Source of the DNA: an uncultured Eubacterium sp.
GTDB taxonomy: Bacteria > Bacillota > Clostridia > Oscillospirales > Acutalibacteraceae
Direction: 5' to 3'
DNA length: 64,000 nt
Assembly (NCBI GenBank): GCA_934561395.1
Contig: CAKTGF010000002.1
Location: 186,001-250,000 of the forward strand
Under the pieces are notes generated by a model that searched no databases, was not told the origin of the DNA, and saw only the letters and a list, made by a program, of their open reading frames with translations. The position numbers were made by a program, and so were the translations under genes. Shown piece after piece: positions 7,304 to 16,459 of this stretch. Each line of letters opens with the position of its first letter. Position 1 is the first letter of the stretch.

Positions 7304-10147
7304 TTATTTTTTCTTTTTGGTTTTAGCAACTACATGTGCTGCCTTTGCCTTTTTCTTTGCTGCCTCCTTAGCTTCCTGCTCAGCCTTTTCTGCTGCCTCG
7401 GCAAGCTTTGCGGGAGAACCACAGCACTTTTTGTATTTCAAACCGCTACCGCATGGGCATGGGTCGTTAGGACCGACCTTCTTTTCCTTGCGGATGGTAA
7501 CCTGCTTTGCGTTTGAATCCTCGCTGCTGCTTGATGATGTTGCGGTAACCTTTGCAACTGCCTTTCTTTGAACATCTGCCTTATGGCGGGGCATAAGGGT
7601 TAACATCATCTTAACTGTATCCTCACGGATGCAGGCTGTAAGTTCGTTGAACATATCGTATGATTCGTTACGGTAAGCAACAACCGGGTCACGCTGAGCA
7701 TAAGCACGAAGGTGGATACCCTTCTTAAGCTCCTCCATAGCGTCAATGTGGTCCATCCAATATGTATCAACATTTCTGAGAAGAATCATTCTTTCAAACT
7801 CTTGGAACATTTCGTCGCCAAGGGTTTCTCTCTTATCGTTAAGGCGCTTGTGACCTCTGCCCTGGAGCTCCTCAACAACATCAAGAACGGTCATATCCTC
7901 AAGGTCGTTGAAATCATCGTCTGTTGCAATAAGCCAGCTCTTGAATTTCTCCTTAAGGCCTTCAACATTCCAATCGTCCTTATTTTCGCCTGCAAGATAA
8001 TTTTCAACATTTTCCTTAATGTCTTGGTCAAGCATTTTGAAAATGGTGTCTGTAATATCAAGTCCATCAAGAACCTGGTTACGCTGCTCGTAAATAAGCT
8101 CTCTTTGGCGGTTCATAACATCATCGTATTGAAGAGTGTTCTTACGGATGCCGAAGTTCCTGCCCTCAACCTTCTTTTGGGCGCTTTCAATGGTTCTTGT
8201 GATGAGCTTTGAGGTAATATCCATATCCTCGTCGTCAGAAAGCTTGCCCATAATTGCCTGCAATCTGTCGCCGCCGAAGAGCCTCATCAAATCGTCTTCA
8301 AGTGAAAGGAAGAATTGGCTTACACCCGGGTCGCCCTGACGGCCTGAACGACCTCTCAGCTGGTTATCAATACGCCTTGCATCGTGGCGCTCTGTGCCGA
8401 GAATGAAAAGACCGCCTGCTTCACGAACCTTATCTGCCTCTTCTTTAATTTCTTCCTTATATTTTGCCTCAAGGTCAATAAATGTTTTTCTTGCGTTGAG
8501 GATTTCTTCATCGTCTGTTTCGCCAAAGCCTGTAGCCTCTGCGATAAGCTCGTTAGTGAAGGACATTTTCTTCATTTGAGCCTTTGCAAGGAATTCGGCG
8601 TTACCGCCAAGCATAATATCTGTACCACGGCCTGCCATGTTTGTTGCAATTGTAACTGCACCGAACTTACCTGCTTGTGCAACGATTTCAGCCTCTTTCT
8701 CGTGGTTCTTAGCGTTGAGCACATTGTGCTGGATGCCCTCTTTTTTAAGGAGCTTTGAAAGATGCTCTGATTTTTCAATGCTTACTGTACCAACAAGAAC
8801 AGGTTGTCCCTTTTCGTTACACTCTTTAATTTGCTTAATAACATTGTGGTATTTGCCGTTTTCTGTTTGGAAGATAACATCAGGTCTGTCCTCACGGATA
8901 AGGGGCTTGTTGGTTGGGATTTCTACAACATCAAGCTTGTAGATTTCGTCAAACTCGTCAGCCTCGGTAGCGGCAGTACCTGTCATACCTGAAAGCTTTT
9001 TGTAAAGGCGGAAATAGTTTTGGAAGGTGATTGTTGCAAGAGTTTTGCTTTCGTGCTCAACCTTAACATTTTCCTTAGCTTCAAGTGCTTGGTGAAGACC
9101 CTCGTTATATCTACGGCCCTCCATAATACGGCCGGTAAATTCGTCAACGATTTTAACCTGACCGTCTTTAACAACATAGTCAATATCCCTTGTCATAACG
9201 CCGTGAGCCTTGATAGCCTGGTCGATATGATGAAGGAGTGTTGTATTTTCAATGTCCATAAGGTTTTCAACCGCAAAGAACCTTTCAGCCTTTTCAATAC
9301 CGCTCTTAAGCAGTGTTGCGGTTTTAGCCTTTTCGTCAACTACATAGTCGCCGTCGTAATTTTCTTCGGTGTCCTCTTTATCGTCGGTCTTTGCAACCTT
9401 AACCATTTTAAGCTGCTTTGCAAATGCGTTAGCCTGACGGTAAAGGTCTGTTGACTGGTCGCCCTTACCGCTGATGATAAGGGGAGTACGAGCCTCATCA
9501 ATAAGGATTGAGTCAACCTCATCCACGATTGCGAACACGTGACCTCTTTGAACCTTTTGCTCTTTGTATTGAACCATGTTATCACGAAGATAATCAAAGC
9601 CCATTTCATTGTTTGTGCCGTATGTAATATCGCATTTGTATGCTTCCTGGCGCTCGGCGTTGCTCTTTTCATGAATGATAAGGCCTACGGTTAAGCCGAG
9701 GAAACGGTAAAGCTTGCCCATCCACTCTGAGTCACGCTTTGCAAGGTAGTCGTTAACTGTTACAATGTGAACGCCCTCGCCTGTAAGCGCATTAAGATAA
9801 GCGGGAAGGGTAGCAACAAGTGTTTTACCTTCACCTGTTTTCATTTCTGCGATTCTGCCCTGGTGCAAAATGATACCACCAATAAGCTGAACATCAAAGT
9901 GCCTCATGCCGAGAACACGGTCAGCAGCCTCACGGCATACTGCAAATGCTTCGGGGAGAATATCGTCAAGTGTTTCTCCGTCAGCAAGTCTGTCCTTAAG
10001 AATTTGGGTTTGAGAAGCAAGCTCCTTGTCATCCATTTCCTTATAGTTATCTTCAAGACTGTTAATCTTGTCGATAGTTTTGCGAAGCTTTTTAACTTCT
10101 TTTTTGGAGTAATCTCCGAAAATAGCGGTTACAAATTTATTTGCCAT
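7304..10147 (-). CDS. secA: Preprotein translocase ATPase SecA
   Basis: SecA drives secreted proteins through SecYEG by ATP hydrolysis at the inner face of the membrane. The first residues MANKFVTAIFGDYSKKEVKKL are typical. MKTGEGKT is the Walker A motif, DEVDSILIDEARTP contains the DEAD-like Walker B, and GRSGRQGDPG lies in the second helicase domain. The C-terminus has the zinc-binding CPCGSGLKYKKCC tail for SecB/lipid contact, followed by an Ala/Lys-rich end. 947 aa is somewhat long but within the family. GAGGTGA precedes the ATG at 10147, and a promoter lies at 10182-10210. It is a single-gene transcript. Confidence 0.98.
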   Translation of the reverse strand: MANKFVTAIFGDYSKKEVKKLRKTIDKINSLEDNYKEMDDKELASQTQILKDRLADGETLDDILPEAFAVCREAADRVLGMRHFDVQLIGGIILHQGRIAEMKTGEGKTLVATLPAYLNALTGEGVHIVTVNDYLAKRDSEWMGKLYRFLGLTVGLIIHEKSNAERQEAYKCDITYGTNNEMGFDYLRDNMVQYKEQKVQRGHVFAIVDEVDSILIDEARTPLIISGKGDQSTDLYRQANAFAKQLKMVKVAKTDDKEDTEENYDGDYVVDEKAKTATLLKSGIEKAERFFAVENLMDIENTTLLHHIDQAIKAHGVMTRDIDYVVKDGQVKIVDEFTGRIMEGRRYNEGLHQALEAKENVKVEHESKTLATITFQNYFRLYKKLSGMTGTAATEADEFDEIYKLDVVEIPTNKPLIREDRPDVIFQTENGKYHNVIKQIKECNEKGQPVLVGTVSIEKSEHLSKLLKKEGIQHNVLNAKNHEKEAEIVAQAGKFGAVTIATNMAGRGTDIMLGGNAEFLAKAQMKKMSFTNELIAEATGFGETDDEEILNARKTFIDLEAKYKEEIKEEADKVREAGGLFILGTERHDARRIDNQLRGRSGRQGDPGVSQFFLSLEDDLMRLFGGDRLQAIMGKLSDDEDMDITSKLITRTIESAQKKVEGRNFGIRKNTLQYDDVMNRQRELIYEQRNQVLDGLDITDTIFKMLDQDIKENVENYLAGENKDDWNVEGLKEKFKSWLIATDDDFNDLEDMTVLDVVEELQGRGHKRLNDKRETLGDEMFQEFERMILLRNVDTYWMDHIDAMEELKKGIHLRAYAQRDPVVAYRNESYDMFNELTACIREDTVKMMLTLMPRHKADVQRKAVAKVTATSSSSSEDSNAKQVTIRKEKKVGPNDPCPCGSGLKYKKCCGSPAKLAEAAEKAEQEAKEAAKKKAKAAHVVAKTKKKK

Positions 10148-10181
10148 ATCTTCACCTCATAGGATAATTTACGCTTTTACT

Positions 10182-10210
10182 ATATTAACATAAATGGCGT
10201 GTGTTGTCAA
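10182..10210 (-). promoter_or_regulatory. Promoter of secA
   Basis: On the minus strand TTGACA (10205-10210) and TAATAT (10182-10187) are separated by 17 nt. Confidence 0.7.
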
Positions 10211-10260
10211 TTTATATATTTTTTATATTATATAAGTTATGAGTGCGGATTTTTGCCATT

Positions 10261-10890
10261 TTAGTTCAACAAATCCTTAACTGCGGTTAACGCCTTGCCG
10301 GAAACCGCCGCCTCGGCGTCATCGTCAAAATTAAGCACCAAATAATCCTCGCCCTGTGTAATTGAAAGGGTAACAACCGTGGGCTCCTCCTGCATTTGGC
10401 TTTCGTCAATCATTTTTTCAAGATCGGCAAGGGAATTATTTAGAAATACCTCGTCGTCAAGCTTGTTAACAAGCTTAAATTTGCCGTCCTTTAAAAGCTC
10501 GCTTGTAAAGGTTGATGCGGCGATGTAGAGATATTTGTTGTTAACCGAAACAGTAACTGTTTTAGCCTCCAAATCAACGCTTTGGACCTCCATCGAAAGG
10601 TTAGCGAAAATGTCTTTTCCAAGCTGCTTGAATTGTTCATGATTTTTAGAAAAAGACAGTATGGTTTCAAGGGTTTTGCTGCTGACGCAGGAGTTGAAAA
10701 CCTCCTCGTCAAAGGCTTTAAGTCCGCCCTCAACCGCAGCTACGGTGGCGATAACATTTTCTTCTGTCATTTCGTTTGTAAGGCCCTTTAAAAGCTCGCT
10801 TTTTGCCTTTGAGCCGGAGCAGCCGACAAAGGATACCGCAAGAATCACACACAAGATTAGGCAGGCAGCGCTGCGAAGAAATTTTTTCAT
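10261..10890 (-). CDS. Uncharacterised lipoprotein
   Basis: The 209-aa product starts with a basic signal peptide and a lipobox ending in FVGC (Cys at residue 24), so it should be lipid-anchored on the outer face of the membrane. The mature part is mixed alpha/beta with repeated VSVNNKYLYIA-like and VTLSITQGEDYLVL-like strands, which suggests a small two-lobed domain, but I recognise no family. It has its own promoter (10938-10966) and stands between secA and the divergent sugar transferase operon. Confidence 0.75.
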   Translation of the reverse strand: MKKFLRSAACLILCVILAVSFVGCSGSKAKSELLKGLTNEMTEENVIATVAAVEGGLKAFDEEVFNSCVSSKTLETILSFSKNHEQFKQLGKDIFANLSMEVQSVDLEAKTVTVSVNNKYLYIAASTFTSELLKDGKFKLVNKLDDEVFLNNSLADLEKMIDESQMQEEPTVVTLSITQGEDYLVLNFDDDAEAAVSGKALTAVKDLLN

Positions 10891-10937
10891 AAATATTTAC
10901 CTCTTTCTTGTCAAAAATAAAATGAATTATCTTTTCA

Positions 10938-10966
10938 ATTATATATGTAAAAATGGACTTTTTCAA
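10938..10966 (-). promoter_or_regulatory. Promoter of the lipoprotein gene
   Basis: On the minus strand TTGAAA (10961-10966) and TATAAT (10938-10943) are 17 nt apart. Confidence 0.7.
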
Positions 10967-10992
10967 TAGAAAAGTTTATTTTTAGAAAAAAA

Positions 10993-11021
10993 TTGCATTT
11001 TTGCTCCTTATATGGTATAAT
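10993..11021 (+). promoter_or_regulatory. Promoter of the sugar transferase operon
   Basis: TTGCAT (10993-10998), a 17-nt spacer and TATAAT (11016-11021) lie 87 nt before the start codon, back to back with the lipoprotein promoter. Confidence 0.7.
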
Positions 11022-11107
11022 GCGGTAGGTTATACCCCTTTATATAGATATAATTACTTAAAAACATAAAACAGATGTAGCAAACTGTGTTGAATTTAGG
11101 AATGAAT

Positions 11108-11725
11108 ATGAAAGAGATATTACGAAAATATTTTGGCCCTACCAAATGGAAAAGGCTTTTTGACATTGTGGTGTCGTTTTTTGCACTGATACTACTGTCG
11201 CCGTTGTTTGCGATTATATGTGCAATTAACCTTTGCACCCCCGACTGCAAGGTTTTCTTCAGCCATGAAAGGCGTGGCAGAAGCGGTAAGCCCTTTAAGA
11301 TTTACAAGTTCCAAACCATGAAAAACAGCACGCCCAACTGTGCCACAAGCGAGCTTGAAAACCCTGAGGAGTACATTACAAAATTCGGCAAAATTTTAAG
11401 AAAGACAAGCCTTGATGAGCTGCCACAGCTGTGGAATATTTTAAAGGGCGACATGAGCTTTGTTGGCCCAAGACCCCTTATTTCCAGCGAAATCCGTGCT
11501 CACAGGCTAAGGCTTGAATATGGTGTTTATCGGTTCAGACCCGGTTTGACCGGCTGGGCGCAGATTAACGGCAGAGATGATATTTCAATAATGAAAAAAA
11601 TGAAACTTGATAAGGAATATTGCGATAATTGGAGCATAGGCTTAGACTTGAAGATACTGTTCAAATCGGTTGAGGTTTGCATTAAGCAAGAGGGCTTCCA
11701 TGAGGGCAAAATTCACAGAAGATAA
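11108..11725 (+). CDS. Bacterial sugar transferase (initiating phosphoglycosyltransferase)
   Basis: This monotopic enzyme family moves a sugar phosphate from a nucleotide sugar onto undecaprenyl phosphate to start polysaccharide or glycan synthesis. WKRLFDIVVSFFALILLSPL forms the N-terminal membrane segment, then come KIYKFQTMKN, the catalytic-site type RKTSLDELPQLWNILKGDMS and VGPRPL, and RPGLTGWAQINGR, all hallmarks. The start at 11108 is chosen for the TTTAGGA upstream; ATG 11102 and GTG 11087 are alternatives. Only 26 nt separate it from a beta-galactosidase gene, and no other exopolysaccharide genes are nearby, which is odd for this family. Confidence 0.9.
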   Translation: MKEILRKYFGPTKWKRLFDIVVSFFALILLSPLFAIICAINLCTPDCKVFFSHERRGRSGKPFKIYKFQTMKNSTPNCATSELENPEEYITKFGKILRKTSLDELPQLWNILKGDMSFVGPRPLISSEIRAHRLRLEYGVYRFRPGLTGWAQINGRDDISIMKKMKLDKEYCDNWSIGLDLKILFKSVEVCIKQEGFHEGKIHRR

Positions 11726-11751
11726 ACAAATCTGTTTTGGAGTGTAATAAT

Positions 11752-14700
11752 ATGGAAAGAAACTTTATTGACGGTTACACCGAGTGGCAAACAAATCCTG
11801 AGATTGTTGCGGTTAACAAGCTTCCTCAGCATGCTACGCTGATGCCTTACGAAAGCTACGAGCAGGCCCTTAAGGCTGCCAGATACGAGTCGGGCAACTG
11901 CAAGTTGTTAAACGGCAAGTGGAGGTTTAAGCTTTACAAAAATTATGCTTACCGCCCCAGCGATTTTGCACAGCCCCTTTACGATACACATAATTGGGAC
12001 ACTGTAATGGTGCCCTGTTCATGGCAAATGCAGGGCTACGACCAGGCGCAATATTGCAATGTTCGTTACCCTTGGGAGGGCTCTGAGGATATTTGCCCGC
12101 CTAACGCACCAACAAAGCACAACCCTGTGGGCTGCTATGTAAAGCGCTTTCATGTTAATCAGGCGCTGCTTGATAAAAGAGTTGTTTTATGCTTTGAGGG
12201 TGTTGAGGCTGCCTTTTACCTTTATGTAAACGGGGAAAGAATAGGCTACAGCGAATCAACCTTCAACCGCAGCGAGTTTGATATTTCAAAACACCTTGTT
12301 GAGGGTTCAAATGTTATCGGCGTTGAGGTATATCGCTGGTGCACCGGCAGCTGGCTTGAGTGCCAGGATATGTGGCGCCTTGGTGGCATTTTCAGGGATG
12401 TATATATCTACACCACGGAAAAAGAGTATATCCGTGATTTTACCGTTAATGCAGAGCCGGATTCAATGCTCCACGACGGTTATCTTGATGTTACGCTGAG
12501 AACAAACGGCGCATACGAGGGATTGAGCATTGATATGAATGTTGTTGACAGCGACGGAACGGTTGTTGCCCTTGACAGCCAATATGCCAACGAGGACCAT
12601 GTTACAAAAATGAAGGCGATTGTTACAAACGTTAAGCCTTGGAGTGCAGAGTCCCCGGATTTATACACCGCAGTGTTTACACTTAAAAACAACGGTGTGC
12701 CCATTGAATATATTTCAACAAAAATCGGTTTCAGAACCGTTGAAATTAAGGACGGAATAATCCGCATTAACGGCAAAAGAGTTGTGTTTAAGGGTACAAA
12801 CAGGCACGAATTTGATTGCCGCACAGGCCGCTATATCAGCGAGGAGGTAATGCGCCGGGATATTGAGATTATGAAGAAAAGCAATATTAACGCTGTTCGC
12901 ACATCTCACTATCCAAACTGCCCCAGGTGGTATGAGCTTTGTGATGAATACGGCTTGTATGTTATAGATGAAAACAATATGGAAACCCACGGCACAGGCT
13001 GGTCGCAGATTATCGGCTGCCCACAGCTCCCGGGTTCAAGGCCGGAGTGGGAAAAGGCCTGCATGGAGCGTATTAAAGCCCTTTATCATCGTGATAAAAA
13101 CTATGCCTGTGTGGTTTGCTGGTCGCTGGGTAACGAATCCTTGGGCGGCGAAACCCCTAAGAAGATGTATAAGTGGTTAAAGGAGCAGGATAAATCACGA
13201 TTTGTTCACTTTGAATGCCACAGGTCGCCTGACGAAAGAGAACTTTCGGATGTGCAGTCAAAAATGTATTACAAGCCTTGGGAGTGCGAGGAATATGCCC
13301 TTTCGGGAAGAGACACAAGGCCCTTTATTCTTTGTGAATACACCCACGCCATGGGCAACAGCTGCGGTTCCACCGATGAATACACAGCCCTTTGGGATAA
13401 ATATGCCTGCTTGCAGGGCGGTTTTGTTTGGGACTGGGTTGACCAAAGCATTTTAACCACAGACGAAAACGGCGTTGAATACCTTGCGTATGGCGGCGAT
13501 TTCGGCGAAAATCCACACGACGGCCACTTCTGCGGCAACGGCCTGCTGTTTGGCGACAGAGAGGTTACACCTAAGCTTGCGGAAATTAAAAAGCTTTATC
13601 AAAATGTTGATTTTAAGGCAATTGACGCCGAGCGTGGAATAATTGAGATTAAAAACAAGTTTTTGTTCACAAACTTAAATAAATATGAGCTTTACTGGTG
13701 CCAGTGCTCGGATAAGGGCATTTTTAGGGACGGAGTTATTACAGTTGATGTTGAGCCCTTTGATAAAACGGTCATTGACCTTGAGCTCGGTAAGGTTTCA
13801 AATACGGAATGTTATTTGAACCTTGAGCTTAGAGAAAAGGCTGACACCCCTTGGTGCAGCGCAGGCCATGTTGTTGCCTATGAGCAGTTTGTGATTAACG
13901 AATTTGAGAATATTTATGACGAGCTTGCGGAGGAGCAGCCGCTTTTGGTTGACGACACCTACGGCTCACTGAGAATTATCAGCGAGGATGTTAATGTTCG
14001 CTTTGAAAGAAGAGAGCGCAACCAACTTTATTCCATTAAGGTTGGCGGCGAGGAGCTGTTGCAACAGCCCATGCGCCTTAATTTCTGGAGAGCACTGACA
14101 GATAACGACCGTGGAACCAGAGCAGGCAGCAGGCTTGGCTGCTGGAGAGATGCAGGGGACACACCGGGTATATTCAACAACACAAAGTGGTCTATTGAAA
14201 ATTACAAAATCCTTGACGACGGCAAAAAGATTGTAGTTACAGGGGGCGCAACAATTTGCACCCAGCCTGAATCAAAGGCGCAGGTTATTTACACCATAAC
14301 ATCAAAGGGAATTGAAATCGATATGCAATTTTTCCCTGACGACAGTTTGCCTGAAATCCCCGAGGTAAGCCTTTTATTTGAACTGCCGAAGGATTTTGAA
14401 AATGTAACATACTTGGGCAACGGCCCCGAGGAAAACTATATTGACCGTTGCAACGCTGCACAAATCGGCTTATATAACACCACTGTCAGCGATATGTGGG
14501 TGGATTACCTTAAGCCCCAGGAATGCGGCAACAGAACCGGTGTAAGATATGCAACCCTTGTTGGGGACAAAAAGGTGTTCAGCCTTGTTGCTGAGCCGGT
14601 TATGGAGTTTAACGCCTGCCACTATCTTCCCAAGGAAATAGAGAACGCATGGCATAAAAAGGAGCTGCCCGAATATAATAAAACGGTTGTTCGCTGCATT

Positions 14701-14811
14701 GCCCGTCAGCAGGGCGTTGGCGGATATGACAGCTGGGGCGCTCATTGCAACGATAAATACAAAAACAGAACCGATAAAACCTACCGTTTGAAATTCCAAA
14801 TCAGGTTTTAA
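11752..14811 (+). CDS. lacZ: Beta-galactosidase, glycoside hydrolase family 2 (LacZ type)
   Basis: It hydrolyses terminal beta-D-galactosides. The layout follows LacZ: jelly-roll sugar-binding domain (about 40-220), Ig-like domain (220-330), TIM barrel (330-620), second Ig-like domain and the C-terminal galactose-mutarotase-like domain. The acid/base Glu is E462 in WSLGNES and the nucleophile is E529 in LCEYTHAMGN. There is no signal peptide, so it is cytoplasmic and needs imported substrate, but no transporter is adjacent. 1019 aa is close to E. coli LacZ. GGAG sits 9 nt before the ATG at 11752; upstream TTG 11737 is less likely. It lies in an operon with the sugar transferase. Confidence 0.94.
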   Translation: MERNFIDGYTEWQTNPEIVAVNKLPQHATLMPYESYEQALKAARYESGNCKLLNGKWRFKLYKNYAYRPSDFAQPLYDTHNWDTVMVPCSWQMQGYDQAQYCNVRYPWEGSEDICPPNAPTKHNPVGCYVKRFHVNQALLDKRVVLCFEGVEAAFYLYVNGERIGYSESTFNRSEFDISKHLVEGSNVIGVEVYRWCTGSWLECQDMWRLGGIFRDVYIYTTEKEYIRDFTVNAEPDSMLHDGYLDVTLRTNGAYEGLSIDMNVVDSDGTVVALDSQYANEDHVTKMKAIVTNVKPWSAESPDLYTAVFTLKNNGVPIEYISTKIGFRTVEIKDGIIRINGKRVVFKGTNRHEFDCRTGRYISEEVMRRDIEIMKKSNINAVRTSHYPNCPRWYELCDEYGLYVIDENNMETHGTGWSQIIGCPQLPGSRPEWEKACMERIKALYHRDKNYACVVCWSLGNESLGGETPKKMYKWLKEQDKSRFVHFECHRSPDERELSDVQSKMYYKPWECEEYALSGRDTRPFILCEYTHAMGNSCGSTDEYTALWDKYACLQGGFVWDWVDQSILTTDENGVEYLAYGGDFGENPHDGHFCGNGLLFGDREVTPKLAEIKKLYQNVDFKAIDAERGIIEIKNKFLFTNLNKYELYWCQCSDKGIFRDGVITVDVEPFDKTVIDLELGKVSNTECYLNLELREKADTPWCSAGHVVAYEQFVINEFENIYDELAEEQPLLVDDTYGSLRIISEDVNVRFERRERNQLYSIKVGGEELLQQPMRLNFWRALTDNDRGTRAGSRLGCWRDAGDTPGIFNNTKWSIENYKILDDGKKIVVTGGATICTQPESKAQVIYTITSKGIEIDMQFFPDDSLPEIPEVSLLFELPKDFENVTYLGNGPEENYIDRCNAAQIGLYNTTVSDMWVDYLKPQECGNRTGVRYATLVGDKKVFSLVAEPVMEFNACHYLPKEIENAWHKKELPEYNKTVVRCIARQQGVGGYDSWGAHCNDKYKNRTDKTYRLKFQIRF

Positions 14812-14860
14812 ATACAGCTTTTACAATAGTGGTTTTGTATTGCAAATATACAAGTATTAC

Positions 14861-14889
14861 TTGACAAATTAGGTAAGTAGTATTATATT
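14861..14889 (+). promoter_or_regulatory. Promoter of radical SAM gene A
   Basis: TTGACA (14861-14866) with TATATT (14884-14889) at 17-nt spacing. Confidence 0.6.
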
Positions 14890-14950
14890 ACTGTTAATAT
14901 AAATACCAAATTTCACTATGGTAAAATGCCAATTGATGAGAGGAAAAGTT

Positions 14951-16378
14951 ATGTCTATTAAAGAAAGCGTATTGTCATTTGCAGTTAAAGAGGCTGTAAA
15001 GTATGCAAGAAAAGATTTTGATAAAAACGCTCCTAAGATTTTAAACCTTGTTGAAAAGGCTGATGTTAAGAAGGTTAACCGTTCTACATACGCAGGCCTT
15101 CACAAGGTTATGGATAACCCAGATAACAACTGGATGAGGTTTGCAAAGGACCTTATCTGTAATACCGATGAGCATGTTGTTAACAAGCTTATTCCGCCAC
15201 TTATGAATGTGGCAATCAACAGCTACTCAATTCGTATGGCGAATATTGAAAAGTATGGCTGTAATGTGCCTTGGGCTATTCTTATGGACCCCACAGCCGC
15301 TTGTAACCTTAAGTGTAAGGGCTGCTGGGCTGCTGAATACGGCCACGAAAGCTCACTTTCATACGACGACCTTGCAAGGATTATCAGGCAGGGTAAGGAG
15401 CTTGGCACATATATGTACCTTTACACCGGCGGCGAGCCGACAATGAGAAGAAAGGATTTAATGCGCCTTTGCCGTGAGAACCCGGATTGTGCGTTCCTCA
15501 GCTTTACAAACGGCACTCTTATTGACGACAGTTTTGCAGATGAAATCAGAGAGGTGGGCAATTTCTACCCCGCATTCTCAATTGAGGGTTATGAGGAAGA
15601 AAACGATTTCCGCCGTGGCAACGGAACATTCCAAAAATGCACCGCTGCAATGAAGCGCCTTAAGGACAGAGGCGTTCCCTTTGGCGCATCGCTTTGCTAC
15701 ACAAGCAAAAACACAGAGGTGCTTGCTTCTGACGAATATATGGATTGGCTTATTGACAAGGGCGTTAAGTTTGCTTGGTTCTTTACCTATATGCCAACAG
15801 GCAACGGTGCCGTAACAGACCTTATGGTTAGCCCGGAGCAAAGAGCGCTTATGTATAAGAAAATGCATGAGTGGAGGCACACAAAGGCTATTTTTGCCCT
15901 TGATTTCTGGAATGACGGCGAGTATGTTCAGGGCTGTATTGCCGGTGGACGCCACTATTTCCACATCAACTCAAACGGCGACTGTGAGCCTTGTGCATTT
16001 GTTCACTATTCAAATGTTAATATTAAGGAGTGCTCTGTTCTTGAGGCTCTTCAAAGTCCGTTATTTATGGCTTACAAGAAAAATCAGCCGTTTAATAACA
16101 ATATGCTTCGCCCGTGCCCTGTGCTTGACAACCCGGGCGCAATCAGCAAAATGGTTGCAGAAACAGGCGCATATTCAACAGAGATGCAGCACCCCGAGTC
16201 TGCAAACGAATTGTTTGACAAAACAATTGCCGCTGCAAAGGCTTGGAAGGTAAAGGCTGACGAGCTGTTTGACCGTAATGAATACATTACAAAGCATGTT
16301 AAGGATGAAAATATGTATAATTACGAGAAAACAGACGAAGAAAGAGAATTTAGCGAGTTTGAAAAGACCGAGAATTAA
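14951..16378 (+). CDS. Radical SAM protein with SPASM-like C-terminus (paralogue A)
   Basis: The protein (475 aa) carries the radical SAM cluster motif C118-x3-C122-x2-C125 in CNLKCKGCWAAEYG and the SAM-binding YTGGEPTMR. A Cys-rich C-terminal part follows (QGCIAGGR, CEPCAF, RPCPVL), as in proteins with auxiliary Fe-S clusters. About 100 residues before the barrel are helical. A closely related paralogue is encoded at 40856-42280. The substrate is not known. No peptide precursor gene is adjacent, which argues against RiPP maturation. Lipid-acting radical SAM enzymes of Bacteria are one untested option. AGAGG upstream supports the ATG at 14951; it is monocistronic with promoter and terminator. 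Confidence 0.85.
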   Translation: MSIKESVLSFAVKEAVKYARKDFDKNAPKILNLVEKADVKKVNRSTYAGLHKVMDNPDNNWMRFAKDLICNTDEHVVNKLIPPLMNVAINSYSIRMANIEKYGCNVPWAILMDPTAACNLKCKGCWAAEYGHESSLSYDDLARIIRQGKELGTYMYLYTGGEPTMRRKDLMRLCRENPDCAFLSFTNGTLIDDSFADEIREVGNFYPAFSIEGYEEENDFRRGNGTFQKCTAAMKRLKDRGVPFGASLCYTSKNTEVLASDEYMDWLIDKGVKFAWFFTYMPTGNGAVTDLMVSPEQRALMYKKMHEWRHTKAIFALDFWNDGEYVQGCIAGGRHYFHINSNGDCEPCAFVHYSNVNIKECSVLEALQSPLFMAYKKNQPFNNNMLRPCPVLDNPGAISKMVAETGAYSTEMQHPESANELFDKTIAAAKAWKVKADELFDRNEYITKHVKDENMYNYEKTDEEREFSEFEKTEN

Positions 16379-16395
16379 TTAATAATTTTGGTTTG

Positions 16396-16435
16396 AAGGG
16401 GCATACCTAAGCGGTATGCCCTTTGTATGCATTTT
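16396..16435 (+). terminator. Terminator of radical SAM gene A
   Basis: AAGGGGCATACC-TAAGC-GGTATGCCCTTT (16396-16424) with a short T-run 10 nt later. Confidence 0.65.
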
Positions 16436-16459
16436 TAACACATATAAACGGGAGTAATT

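Noticed and set aside
7712..8212. 166-codon plus-strand frame antisense to secA, with others at 8384-8758 and 9020-9454
   Set aside because: Antisense shadows of the well-supported secA frame, no RBS or promoter.
14812..14860. Terminator after the beta-galactosidase gene
   Set aside because: No stem of adequate length followed by a T-run could be found by eye.
14951..16378. RiPP or sactipeptide maturase for radical SAM copy A
   Set aside because: No small precursor ORF or peptidase/transporter gene next to it.
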